Below, piece by piece: positions 23,560 to 37,200 of a stretch of 64,000 bases of DNA. This stretch comes from Sipunculus nudus (taxonomy: Eukaryota; Annelida; Sipuncula; Golfingiida; Sipunculidae). The notes under the pieces were generated by a model. That model searched no databases. It was given only the letters and a program-made list of their open reading frames with translations, and was not told the origin of the DNA. The first letter of the stretch is position 1. Each line of letters begins with the position of its first letter. Where the stretch lies: contig CM049307.1 in assembly GCA_026874595.1 (NCBI GenBank), forward strand, positions 30,915,079 to 30,979,078. Reading direction: 5' to 3'. A program made the translations under genes and the position numbers.

Positions 23560-23850
23560 AAAAAGGTATTGTTCTCAGGCACTTTTTTTTCAGAAATCAG
23601 ATCAGGCCTGCAATATTCTAATATTACTTGTTTTTCCCTTTTTTGCATGTTTCCATAAAATAGTCATATGATCAGGAAAAAGCATGAAAATAACAGATCT
23701 TTTTTTGCTAAACAGGTAAAAGCACTACATAACAAACAAAATTTTATCAGAATTGTATTATTTTATCTTCTTGAAAGATTTAAATCAATATTAAATATTT
23801 TTTATGCAGGGGGTTAAAATTGACGCGGTGGCTGCCTAAGCACTGTACCC
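23560..23850 (+). mobile_element. MITE with TTCTCAGGCAC ends, copy 1
   Basis: It starts GGTATTGTTCTCAGGCACTTTTTTTC and ends near GCTGCCTAAGCACTGTACC, an imperfect inverted repeat. It shares with the copy at 49.2 kb the phrases TTTTTTTCAGAAATCAG, AGGTAAAAGCACTACATAACAAA, TTTATCTTCTTGAAAGAT and TTTTTTATGCAGGGGGTT. About 290 bases, no coding. It lies in the intron between the putative first exon and the signal-peptide exon. Confidence 0.65.
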
Positions 23851-25022
23851 TTAATTTTTTTTGCCTTACTTGGTTTTATTTTGAATTACAGACAAAAGAC
23901 ATCAACTTAGCACAGTTTGCATTATGTACATTTATGAGTTTTTACTGTAAAATATGTTATATCAGTTTAAAGCTTGGGAAACCCCATAATCATTGTCACT
24001 AAAATATACCAAGCATCATTATAAATACTATGAAATGCTACAAAATCTAGGTATAACTAATGAAGTACAAAATACATGCAATGTACAACACTATGTATGA
24101 TACACAATAAATAAAAGACCCCATCACAGTAAGGACATCCCAGCTCTATCTATCACATCTCTCCCCATCTCCCTACACACAACACAACACATGCTGCCCC
24201 ATGTTCAGACTTCATATTCAAATGAAAAAAAAGGATTTTAGCAATTAAAAAGACCATTTGTTTAGAGAACCAGTAACATTCTACTCCATCTGACCCAGTA
24301 GTTGCTCACAAAAAAAAAAATCCCATTTATTGTTTTCTTACCCTTCATACCTATGTTACCCACTCAGTCAATGGACTCTCTTTAATCACTGGAGAGTATT
24401 AAACATTTAATCCAGACACACTTGTGTTGATTAAGGATTCCATATGAACAATAATGTGATCTTGAAGTCATCTTTTCAACATGAAAGGTTTCTAGCCTGG
24501 TGTTGGCATTATGGAAACAAATGCATTTAATGAATGAAACATTCTGAATGTAAGAGAATTACAAAATACTTTATTGGTTAAAAATTATGGGGTTTCACTT
24601 CATGAAGTAATTTAATGCTAAGATTTCACAAAAATTATGCCTGCAAAAGGCATATTATTTCTGACTGATTATAGCTAACTGTCAGAGTTCAGGTAAAATT
24701 GTCAACCTTCAGTTAGACTAGATGTTCAGTTAATTAAGTGAATACTTTTGTTTATCATAAATCAGAGTATATAAATGATTCATCGTTAAATTTTTATGAA
24801 GTGTCATTGTAAAATAATTATCATCTAATTATCAGTTGTACGATGTGTTTCAAGTAAGACATCCATCCATTAAAAATAATTTTTTTATTTTAAATTTGTG
24901 CTGATTGATAATCCCAGAAATCTCTTAATTTACAAACCCTGTGAAAAAATCTACATATTCATAAATCAACGAATATTATGATTTGATTTGCATCATATTC
25001 ACATTTGTGTGACTGGTTGCAG

Positions 25023-25103
25023 GACAACATGGTGGGCCAAAGCCTGTGTCTATGTATCCTGCTGGGGACTACTCTACTCACCAGTGCCAAGCCCCACAGC
25101 AAG
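25023..25103 (+). CDS. Signal-peptide exon of a secreted or membrane protein
   Basis: The acceptor GGTTGCAG ends at 25022. The exon opens GACAAC and then ATG (25029), giving 25 codons: M-V-G-Q-S-L-C-L-C-I-L-L-G-T-T-L-L-T-S-A and then K-P-H-S-K. A hydrophobic core of about 13 residues ending in T-S-A fits a cleavable ER signal peptide with cleavage after Ala20. The exon closes in phase 0 at AAG followed by GTACGTG. The next compatible exon is at 48311, also phase 0 at its start. Signal peptide plus phase-0 junction plus an acidic hydrophilic next exon is a coherent N-terminus. The rest of the protein is outside what I can identify, so no family or symbol is given. Confidence 0.75.
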
Positions 25104-26211
25104 GTACGTGATTACTCATAATGCTTAACGAGAACAACAATCAAATACCTGCAGGGAGTATCAGGCCTTATTGTACTGGAGTAGCCAAGGGGTCAGAAAA
25201 GAGATAATGAAGACCCAGGACCACAGGAAATGAAATGTTATTGCTGTATATATTGCCTTGACTTATATGTATAGAGGATTACCTACCATAATGCTAAGCA
25301 ATTCTGTTAGTATATTTAGTAATTGCCAAGAGAAATTTTAATATTTTTTGTTATCTCTATCAATTATCAGTCAAATTAAGGCTGACTGCTATCAGAAATG
25401 TTATTATAAATTATTGGTAAGGGGTTATTTTTTTACAAAAGAGTCTGTAAAATTTATTTAAATAACCACATCTGTGAGCTATGTAGCTGCGGTGGATGAA
25501 CAATTGAGAAGTGGTTGTAATGTCTTGATTGAACCTGCAACAAGGCTACATAAATCAGCTGTATTTGATTTACCCTGAAATATCTTGAGCAATAGACACT
25601 AGCTAATGCAATGATTTCTGTTTTATTGAGATCAGGAACAGTCAGTCTTATATTTCAAAAGAAATGTGATAGACACAATTCAGATAATCATAAATATGGA
25701 CTGGTTCTATGCCTGAAATACTGGTAATTAATCTTATAAGAATTCTCTGCACATTTCTCAATGAGGGGTTTTGGTGCATGAAATACATTTTTCACTTTCT
25801 CAGAAATTTCATATGCAGAATGTTCAGTGGTGAGCATTGGACCCTTGTGGCCTTGTGGAAATGAAACTAGACCTTGGCTGGCTGCTAATCTCTTCATTAA
25901 GGGTTTTGGTGAATACTGGTACCTTGCATTGGCCAGCAGCTGTTGCTGTCAGATTCCAACCCATACCCAGCTCCTAAGACTGAGGTGTGTGACATTCCAA
26001 CCTCTGGACTGCCAGGACTGGCCTTCACATTCGCTATTTCTTTGTTATTTGTATCTTCAGTGTCATGTGAGATGAGGCAGTTTTTGTTGTTTGTGTTGTT
26101 AATTTGAGGTGGATTTCTTTGTTCATTCATCAGAAATTTATTGCAAACAGTGATACACAAGTGATTTTTAAAAGAAGCATCCATTATCTCATGAAGTATT
26201 ATAGATGTGTG

Positions 26212-26218
26212 TATATAT

Positions 26219-26273
<55 letters not shown>

Positions 26274-26295
26274 TATATTTATATATATATATATA
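26212..26295 (+). repeat. TA microsatellite, interrupted
   Basis: Three TA blocks are separated by single AAA/CAT/TTT interruptions, in the long intron. Confidence 0.95.
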
Positions 26296-29200
26296 AAGGT
26301 CATTTTAGTTTTTAAGGAGTTTTGGCTGAGGAGGTGTTGTTTGATATGAACAGGTACATCAGGTGGATAGTAATTAAGAATCTGATCATGTCTGATTAAT
26401 ATATGATGATTCTAATCAGACTCTTGGCAACTGCTGGTGTAACATGATCCCTGTGGAGTTGTAGATTTACATGTAATTACCATGCCTTACCAGCCTTCTG
26501 GTCTCTTACATAAGGTTTTAACATATCCTACTTCGTTCCTTCGTACATATACCAGTAATAATTTTATGAACCATTGCATGCTCAATTTTACCACCTGATA
26601 TTGTCCAGAAATGCGTATCATTTAAAACATTGGGATTATGGAGAGGTTGTTTTTTGTACAATACAGCCACAAATATACTTACAGAGAAAAAGCAGTTTAC
26701 AGTCCTGACCAAAACATATTCCTCCTCATAACAGGTATCAGTGTGTGACCTCTAGTTAAAATGATGATCTCAGGATGTAGAAATAGTTTCCTGAAATTGT
26801 TTGTCATTAGGATTAGCTTGGGAGAAATGTTAGTCTGAGTTATTGGCACAAAATTTGATTAAAATATAAAATTAATGTAAAAATCCTGTCTGGCACTACA
26901 ACATTGCCACAGTTAAGCAGAAATATACGTACATGATTGTCTTGGGGAAGCCACAATAAGACTGGATGTACCAAGTGTATTTATTTAACTTTGAAGTTTG
27001 AATAAAATACCAACGATATTAATCTTTTTTTAAAGTGTTCTTCATGTGATACAGATCAAGAATAAGCTAAAATCCTTTTATTTCTATTTTTCTGCTAGTT
27101 CATGAGGATAAATTCAATTATTATTTTGGGTTAGAGCCTTCCAAACATTGTAACAGCCCTTGTCAGTGTCATAAACAATCACATTGCTTATATTTTTTAG
27201 CAGGTTCCAAATGACAATAAAGTACCTTAGGTTAATTAAAAGTTATGAGGTCTCTGACATATAACTAAATACCATATCTGAATTGTTATGATTTGAACCT
27301 GCATATCTTAGGTAGATGTATTTGGCAAGGAACAGATAAATATTTAGAATCTCAAGGGAAAGATTTTTTCACAGTTCCTATTAATATTCTATAGAAACAT
27401 GTATTTTAATTGTTTTGACATCTTGAAGAAATTTTTTTTTATGTGTTACAAAACAAAAAAAAAATCACAAATGCACAAAGATTTTATGTTCAATTTTCTT
27501 TAAACTATATATGTTTGAAGGTTTTTTATACTTCAGGTTGTTGCATAATGTCTGTTTCTTCTGAGGTCCAAAATGGCAGGGCATAAATGGTGGGCTTCTT
27601 TACAGGCTCATTATATATCTCCAGGAACCTCACAGAAGGTCATATCCCCTCTGTATGTTGTTAACAGCTGGCATTTTTTTTCTGAAAGTCTTTGGGGCAG
27701 GTGTGAACACAGGTGTTTATTACCAAGAGGAAATATCTTATGGTGACTGCAGTGCTTTCCTGTGGAGGCACCATTGTTGAAAGGTTGCCTTGGTTGACAT
27801 GTGACATATTTACATGTCTGAAGCTTTCTGTTATACTTACCAGCAGACTGGCCAATTTCCTGTTAGGCCTTGAGAGGGCATCAACTGACGAAGTTCATTT
27901 TCATGTGTGGCGAAAAAATAGGTTGAACTGACATTAACAAATGCAAGGAGCATTAGACCTGAAAATGACATGAACTGATCAGGACTGGTGTTGATGATAT
28001 ATGTTCATCTTGTATCAAGTGTGATGGCTGATGAATCTAGATAGACCAGCCCCACTAAGGCTGCTGTCATATTGGTCAGTACCAGATGGACATCTTCCAA
28101 ACAGTCAGATACCTACCAAACTTGATTTATGAATATATTTATAAAGTCATTACTGTATATTTTGATGATTCTGTGATTGAGTATCATTATAAGGTACACA
28201 TGTTTGTGTATTATTGACTATTTATGCAGCCTGGCTGGCCTGTATTTGGACCAGGTGAATATAACAATTTAATGTCATTGCTAAGGTTGTAACAAAATGA
28301 ACATGGTAGAGTGACATTTAAGTACATGGATTGGAAGGTTATTTTGTTTTGATAAAAAAAAGGCTACCTGTAAAGACAGTATTAACATCACCAGTATCAG
28401 TTTTAGTTTGACATTTGTTCAGATGAAAGGACAAACTTTTTAATTTGTGGCAATGCTGAAGGTCAAAGATCTTCTCCTGATTCTGTTAAATCAGATCTTT
28501 CTCTTTCTCCATTATTATCCGCCTCCAGTCCTAATGAAAACTTTCTTTTAGTAAATTTTTTCTCTCATAAAGTACCTGTAAGTCGATCTCATTGGCTATG
28601 AGTATGCAAATCTATAAATAATATCAAAAATTTAAATAAACTAGGTCAGTGAAACATTCTATTGATTGTATTTGGATACATAAAAATGTTGTTTTCACAG
28701 GAGTATAATATGAATATACTCTGGTAAAAAAAATCTTGTAGCAAATGAAGGATAGCCTGTTGGTAAATATGTATCCAAGCATTTAATTCTAATGCATTCA
28801 TGGTTTCATGTCATATTGTTAGAATATCTATATTGTTTTTTGAGCTGTAGAACACACCACCAACAGAAAGCTCATTTTCATGGTCCTACTCAGAGGAGAC
28901 CCTGCAACTATTGTTGTTATTGTACAACATTACAATCAGCTGGTGTGATGATATACAGACACTGCATGCGCTTTCAGAGCTGCCAGGTTAATCTATATTC
29001 ATTGCTCAGCTAGTCCCTATATCATATCCATATGGCAGTCAATAGGGCCATTTTATGTTTGATAACACTTGTTGAATTTCTTTGATCTGGGTGGCATTAG
29101 GTACAGTTTTCCTTAAAAATAACCATATACCTTGAATATATCAGTGGGGCCACAGTCCTTCCTGTCTGAATATGTTTGTTTTAATGATTATTGTTATGTT

Positions 29201-31029
29201 TCATGATAGGGCCACTCTTGAAAAAATGGCAACTTTATTACTCTTTATTTTTATTAACATGGAAAATTGATATTCTGTCAAATCAATTTGGGAGAAATCC
29301 ACTCCATGCAATTTTGTTACATTTAGATGCAATTTGTGATTCCTTTAAAGATATGTCCCGGAGGACTTTATGTGAATAAACATGAATCATAAAGCCTGTC
29401 TCTGATGAATTAGCTTGGCAGTTCCTGTATCCAGGCGCTTTGATCATTTACAGTTATAGTTATAAGCATATCAGCAGTAAGCTGAGCAGAGAGCTTGAAA
29501 CAGTGAACGCAATTATCTTCAGTTGTACATTTTTTTTCACACAGGTGATTTCGTCTGGCCAGGTAAAATTATGACTCTCCATCAATCTTTTATTGGACTT
29601 TCTGTCTGGATGTCTAGCCTGGTGACATGGTTTACGCCTTTCAAGACCAAATCTTGCATTAACATTCAGAGACACTGTGAGTTGAATCAGACAGGGTTAT
29701 TTATTTGTGGAAGTCATGAAGGATGATTTCTTTTCATTTTTCTAATGTTTTTTTTAACCTAAAATATGTTAAGGTACCTTGATGTTTATAAAACTCCTGA
29801 ATATTTAAATGAAAATCTAAAAAGCATATGGGACATGGAAGTTTCTAAAACAAACTTGTTTAAAACCTTTACTCATAGTTTGTTCTGTGGAAAATCTGTA
29901 TTTTATCTGCATTGATTTGTTGTAATGTTTATCTTTATAATAAACTAGGTGTAAGTCAACTGAGGCAAGATATTAACTTATGTCTGTCCATCTGATAGTT
30001 TAGTTTGCTGGTGCCTCTACAACCTAAATTTTGAGTGTAGCTGATTGGGCAAGGTTTCTTACCATGCTTGAATCCTGATCACTGTGACCTTGTTTATTTA
30101 AAACGTAGGCTTAACTGGTCAGTCAGAATATTGAAACCTGCCTCATTCATAAAATACATTTGCTGAATTCTTACAAGTTAGTATTTAGACAATTCTAGTT
30201 AAGTCAGTATTGGTAATTTGGGCACCAAGAAGTCATTTAAGGGGAATTATGGTATATATTTAATCACTGTGTCTTGTCTCATCAGCAGTGATAGTTTTAT
30301 CAGCTACATAAGTTGGGTGTCATTTCAGATTACCAAAATTTTTATTTATATTCTGTTAGTACTTACAGCTGTTGGGAGTGATATTGAATCAGTTTTAGAA
30401 AAAGGAATTATCCAGACTCGGTTCATAGGAAATGTTGTATATACAGTTGTGTCATTTTAAATTCATTTATGGACTATAAAAATTGTATCAAATTGATGAC
30501 AAGTTGCTGGGAAGAGAGGATGCTTTTAATTATCTGTGTCACAAATGTCTGTGCCATTTAACCTTATTATTTGGAAGGTCACATCTTAATGTTAGAGGAT
30601 AAAAGATCAGTGTCATGGGTTGTGCTCGTCAGCTGATCTCCATGATGCTTGTATGAAAGTTACGAAAACATAATAATGCATAAGATATGCAAAGATATAC
30701 AGGGAATCACAGAAAGAGTGAAGGGAATGCCTTTTATTTAGCATTTTGAACAGTATTACTATTTGTGATTTTTTTGGGAGGAGACTCATGGAAGGGTAAA
30801 GAGAACTTAGATATTTTGAGTTCTAAGACAAAGAATGATTAGTCTTTTTTTCAAAATGTGTCTGATTTATTTATGAGCTGGAAATTTTTACCTTGTTTAA
30901 TACTGTAATTAAAAAAAACACTGAATTAGAATTAGTTTCTGTGCATTAATTGCAAATATTTTTGTCCAGCTATTGCAATTCAATTTTATCACTTTATTGA
31001 TGGAATGAAGACACAAATCTTGACATTAC

Positions 31030-31470
31030 CCCATTAAAAGTTCTACTTTTTGGCGACCCAAAAATAGATGACAAATCAAACAAGGAAATATTAATCGGTA
31101 GCAAACTTTATTGAAAACTCAAACAGATTCTAACATAAAATAATTTGACGTTTTTGACAAACTCATCCCACACCCACCAAAACTCTCTCTTTCCTCTCAA
31201 CTGGCACCTTACACTTTCCAAATCACAACTAAAAACATAGTCATTATGCTATCCACATCTTCCATGATCCTTCATTTATCAATATGTTAACATCACACCC
31301 CTCCTGCCATGCATTAGAAAATTATCACTTTAGAATTCAGGAGCGAGCTTCATAAGCTTTAAGTAGCTTGCCCTCAATCTATTAATACATGTTTATATTT
31401 ATATATGTGCTTAGGTAGAATACCACATGAATGTACTTACTATGTATTGTGTCAATAAATCATTCAAACA
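31030..31470 (+). repeat. Possible non-LTR retrotransposon 3' tail
   Basis: A C/A-rich stretch reads like decayed coding sequence (CATCCCACACCCACC, then CCTCTCAACTGGCACC). It passes into CTTAGGTAGAATACCACATG and ends in GTGTCAATAAATCATTCAAAC, an arrangement typical of a transcript end inside an intron. No reverse transcriptase motif remains, so the class is unproven. It could instead be ordinary intron sequence with a chance AATAAA. Confidence 0.25.
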
Positions 31471-33621
31471 AACATCTTGACATATATACAAACTATGTAT
31501 TAACACTGACATTAATTCTTAAATTGTGTGATTTAGGAAACAAAAATTTCACTAAAAACATATGAGTATGATAACTCCTGCTTCATGGAGTGGCATGATT
31601 TACTTTCAGGTTTGTACCAGTTGGACATTATGCTTGCAATATAATATAAAATATGTTAGGAGTGTTTCTAGGCAACAAAAGGTCACCTGTGATGGTTTTA
31701 AGCAGGGATTAATTTCATGGGTCTGTTACTAGGCTGAAGGAACACTCAGCCAAGCACTGAACTGAATTAGCGCTTGATATATGATGGTGGGTTAATGGAA
31801 CCAACGCAAAATGGCTGTCCACACACAACATGGTATGAAGTAGAACTGCTTAGTTCTAACACAGATGTGATCGGAATATTAGGATTTTTTGTCGGGAAGA
31901 CTTCACCTTAGGAGTGAATTTTTTTAGAGAAGCTTTGTGACTTTTCAGTGACTGCTGGACTAATTTTCTACCATTAGCATCTTTAACTGACTTTTGCAGA
32001 AAAGTAACACAAACTTAATGAGAGGATGCCTAGGCTGGATGGTGTGGGACCCAGCAGCTGATTAATAAAGTTAAGGGTGAACAGGTTTTTAACAGAAATC
32101 TCTGATCCTGATCAGTAACAATGTATTAATGTATTTTTTTTTTCATTTATGTTGTACCTTTACTGGTGATCAACTTGAAAATCCAAGTTGTGTTCTGAAT
32201 TATATTTAGCTTAGAATCATGCACTGTACTAGATCAGTGATAAAATGTCTGAGCCTGACAGTAAAGGGTTTATTCTTTATATATGTTCATACTTGTGTCA
32301 TTTGTGTGCAGTATAGCCAAGTATGAGCTATATAAAACCTTTTGCCAAAGTAAAAGGGATTAATGGTATGCTTGACACATCCAGGCTCCAGCGCAAACAG
32401 GTTTTATGTACATGGTGATTATGTAAATGTTTTGGTCCTGATGTACAGTTTCTTAATTCAACAAACACAGGGTATCTGACACATCTGCATGAGCTTCACA
32501 TCCAAGCCTTCCAGAACCAAACAGGTATTACTTTGTCATACTTTAAATGATTTTGGTCCTGACATGCAGCTTATTAATTGAACACCAGCTGGGTCTATGA
32601 CATAAAAGAGTTTGGCACAACCAGGGTTTGACTGTTCTTGAAAAATATAGACACCGAGAGACTGGTCATCTTTTTATTATCCTTTGGTGATAGGGCCAGT
32701 GTTTAACCTGGACTGTCTGCCGTCTGTTGAAGGTTTTCATTTTGTTTACATATAACATTGTGTAATCTGTGTTATTTTCTTTTGCTGCATGTAGGGCATT
32801 TTTAAAAGTTTAATTTATCAGTTAAAGTACTGCATTGGCAGTCACATTCATTACATTTTGGTTTACTTTCACATTTACATCAAATGTATGTTCATGGAAT
32901 GAGAAATCCTGTGATCACATAATATTGTGAGTGTGTAGATGTTAATACAGAACTTTGCTATATTAGGTGTCTTTAATTTTTTTTGTACTAAATATTTTCA
33001 TCTTTGGTACTAATTATGTTCATCCTTGTGATTTACTTCCTTTTGATGTCTTGCTATTTCATATATAGATCAGGCTTCAGAACAAACATAAGGATGGAAT
33101 TAATCAAATATCTGTATCAAAATCTATTAAAATGTTTCAATATGTCTCATAAGTCCTGTTTAGTCTGGTCAGCAATTACAGGCATCATGTGTTTATGTGC
33201 CATGAAACAGACTCTGAAGTCAGTCATTGCTTTTATTTCAAGCACATTCCAATTAATGACAGTGAGCTCAGCAGACATAGATGTTTCTGCTGTCATTGAA
33301 ACCTGCTGGTCCTCATAAAAAATCAATGGAGGATGCTTGTGGAGAAAGATGTACTCTGTTCACAAAAAATGGGATCATCTGCCTGACATTTGATAATAAT
33401 AGAATAAAATAAATTTAATTCAGCAGTGTTTAACTCAACATCTGTACTTATTATTGTAGACAAACTGAGTGTAGACAAGAGATTGCTATAGGGAGTCATT
33501 GACTGCCACTAGAAATGTCCTTGAATGAAGATAAAGGTCACGGAGAGCACAGCTCCATCACTTTGAGTGCTCTCATGCCACTTGGTACATGATTCCGGTT
33601 TTTGTTAAATCATCTTAGGAC

Positions 33622-34256
33622 TTGTGTCAGATTTTTTAGTTCAGCTGCCTGAAAGTCACCTGAGCTATAGCGATCACTCCTTTTCCTTGGTCCATCTTTC
33701 ATGCCATCCTGCAGTCCGGCTGCAAGGAACAAACAGCTAGACCTAGAAATTTCTAACTGTACATCGAGGGGGGTCAATAAAAAATCTCCTAGGAAACCTG
33801 TAATTAGGTCTCTATGACCCATATCTTTTGAGCTATTGGGCTTGTAAGTACCCCCCCCCCCCCCCCCCCCCCCGGAAAATTTAATACAAAAGCTCCAGTA
33901 TCTGAATTACTAATGCATTGATCGCCACGATTCTTTGCATGCACATTGATCATGGAGTGCATGAGTGTATTTGATTAAGATCCAGAGAGGTTCCTGTAGG
34001 AATGTCTTGGAAATTTGAAATAGTGTCACTGTGACCTATATTTTGTGAACTGTGTGAAAGAACATGATTTTAGCACTCTGTTAGTTAGATGGACACAGGT
34101 GGTAGCAGTTTGGTTTAGAATTAAGTCACTGTAACCTATATCTGAGGTCTGAAGTATTGGCAAAATACATGATTTTGAGCACTCTGGGAGTCATTTTACC
34201 CATTGTTGAAGATTCCTTGAATTCAGCTTAGTGTCATGGCCCATTGGCCACTTGTT
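33622..34256 (+). mobile_element. Non-autonomous Helitron-like element, hairpin-bounded
   Basis: The left hairpin TTCAGCTGCCTGAAAGTCACCTGAGC and the following TATAGCGATCACTCC match the start of the element at 838. The right end has the hairpin TGGCC-CATT-GGCCA followed by CTTGTT (34237-34256). The interior has repeated phrases (TTAGCACTCTGTTAG and TGAGCACTCTGGGAG; CACTGTGACCTATAT and CACTGTAACCTATAT), so it is internally duplicated. A C-run of about 23 bases lies at 33850-33872. No transposase frame. Confidence 0.6.
33850..33872 (+). repeat. Poly-C run
   Basis: A C homopolymer inside the element at 33622. Length is uncertain in any assembly. Confidence 0.85.
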
Positions 34257-37200
34257 TTATTTCCATCATTAAGATCTGTTATATGATCAGCCATGTGCTC
34301 TGTTTCCATAGGCTTTATAGCTGGTTGACAATGACCAAGGTGTGCATTCAGTAAGAATGTACCCATAGTCGAAGTTCATTCTGAGCCATGTTTACAATGT
34401 TTCAGCTCAATAGTTAGATATGTCTTAACTTGTATTCAACAAGTCTTAACTTTTCACGGGTGAAATTAGTATTTTCTGTACATTTGCTCTGGGTCTAACT
34501 TCCCATGTGATAAGAAATTGATGTGATGCAGTTTACAGAACCTAAGTTTGACGACAAGTTTATTTTGTTTAAAATAGCTATATTATTAAATACACATATG
34601 TCATTGGTTATAAAGCATAATTGTTGTCTTTCATGTTTATAAATATGAAAAAGTAGGGGTTATAGACTGATGACTGATGATATCAGTCTTATTTGACTGT
34701 ACACCTTGTATTTAATAGATTTTACGTGGCTTTTCCATCATTTATCTGGTAAATGGAGTTTGCGGTGTGTCATGTCATCACAGGTTATGTACAATTATAC
34801 AGGAGCATCGGATTTCTGCATCCATAATATGTCATTAAATTATAACTGTTTGATCATGATGTGAGTTTAAGGCTGTGATGCTTTAGACTTGTTTTTTTAT
34901 GTACCGTACAGTACAGATTATACTTCTGTGTAACTACTATGCTGGTCACTGTTTCATCTTTATTTAGCGAGAGTCCATGTATTATCTGTGAAGTGTACTA
35001 GCTGTGTGGTCAGATGCAACTGATCATAGTATTAAGTTAGTGTCTGAAATTTTCAGATATTCAGCTTAATTTATGGTCAAGGAAAAGTGACAGAGAAACT
35101 CAAATGCATGTGTGGTGCTGTATGAATACTTTAATGGTCCTTCAACCGGGAAAGGTCATTTACCTGAGGTAACATGTGTGATGGGGGCAGCTGTTGAGAA
35201 AATGCCACTATACCTCTGTGTCAGCAGAATCCACTCATGATGATAAATTGACATAGAAAACAACTTATGTTAGAGAGTATGATGCTGATGTCTACAAAGC
35301 ACCTGATGACTTCTGGATCTTCCTCCTTTTGGGATAGAGCAATCTCCGTCATTTCCAGATGCAAAATACTTGTACATACTGGTAATGGTTATTTAAGAAT
35401 TGGATTATGTACTCTTCAAGTTCAAGAAACATATCTCTTATGTGTAGGCTTCTTCTGTCTTTAAACCTTGAAGCAACCCAGTATAATGATTTATAAACAA
35501 ACTTAACAGAGATTTTAACTTTGAAAGTAATTACCGATGAAGGATGGGGCAGTAACCTTATGGACAAAATGGAAACAGAAGATAATTTCCAAGCTGCTTT
35601 TAATGTAAAACAACTGGAAGTTTGGAACTGTATGTGACCAAAACTATCTATATATACAGCAGTCCCTGCAAGCAGTCGGATACATTCATCACAAAAGACA
35701 AACACAATTATGACAGATACTGATTAAATACAGGTCTATATAAATATTTGCTCTCCATGTTAATATATTTTTTCCTGTATGAAATGGAAGCTGATGAGAT
35801 GGTTGTCCTTGCAGCAACAAACCCGAGGTGGTGCAGACCAGCAGCTGAATGACAATGCTTTTGTAGCATTGTTCCTCAGGGGATTCTGGGTATTTTATCC
35901 ATAAACACAGAACATCACCTCCTTAAAAGCAAAATAAAAAATAACAAAGAAAGGACACACAGGCACAAAGAGAAAAACAATGTATCTGAGATTAATACTT
36001 CTCTCTAAGTGTTAGAAATGGCAGTGATGATTGTTAAAGCTTTGTACTGCTGAATGCTAATTTAAAAAGCATGGGCTTTGAAGCTAGAGAATGCAGGATT
36101 TGTTCTCCCTCCAGCAGACTATGATTATGATGGATGGCACGTCCCTGAAACCCCTGCCACCTGACTGAATAGCAGATCAATCAAGGATGTTCATGTATAT
36201 ATACCAAGGAACGGGCAGGTCTGGTCGCTCTGACACAAATACAACAAGCTCTCTTTATGGCATATTACCATAATTTTACTATTAAAAGTAACTTTTTTCC
36301 TTTGGGAAAATTTTTACCATGGTTAAAATAGAAAAGTCTGATGTGGACATATATTCAATTTGACTTGGAAAGTTCCCAATGCACATGTTCAGTGTAATGT
36401 TTCCTGTTGGACATTTTAAAAAGACTTTAGCTTTCTGTATATTCAGTAACAATTCCATGCTTCTAATATTTTATTTAAGTACTGAAATATCATCTTTTCT
36501 TACATTTCAAGTTATTGTTCATCTACAGTTTGAAAACAATAATTTGAAAATTATCTATCATAGTTTTGCCTTTCTGGACAACAGTATTGTCTTCATCTCT
36601 GTAGATATTGGGGAAAAATATCTATATAAAATCATGTAAACTGTGCAGAATATCTAAATCATTTTAAATTTAAAGAATATGTAGTAGGCATCACTGTTTC
36701 TTTCTTGCTGACACTTATTTCTGTTTTCTCCATTGTCTGTATTCCAAATCATTAAGTTTCTGCAGCTCTTATAAATGTAGCCCTTCTTACATAAATATGA
36801 AGGACTTTAATCTTTAAGGCATCTGGTTCACAATGGACAAACAAAATGTTCAGTATAGACTTTCTTAGACTTCAGTGATAACTGTATTTGAATCAACCAC
36901 TTGTTGGGTATCTTAAATTACTTAATTGGCAGTAAATATGCAGGTAAAATGTAAAAAGACAGCTTGCTTTGTTGGTACCGGTAGGAATATTGCTACAGAT
37001 AGAACAAAGGTATGTAGACTTGACAGGGTTGAAGATGGATGTAGTTACACCTGAATGATGCAGAAGCTATGGGAACAACAGGTATAATTGATGTACAGGT
37101 AACATTCCAGGTGCTGTTAAGACTTATTTGACTTCAAAGCATTTAAGGTCTTCAGAGATGGCTGAGAGAATCGAACACAGGAAGCTGTCTTTGTAGGATA

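Larger units (their letters stand above)
25104..33607 (+). other. Long intron, left part
   Basis: Intron 2 runs from GTACGTG at 25104 to the acceptor at 48310 (23.2 kb). This part is AT-rich and CpG-poor and shows no further exon I can defend. It contains a TA microsatellite (about 26212-26295) and a possible retrotransposon tail (31.0-31.47 kb). Confidence 0.6.
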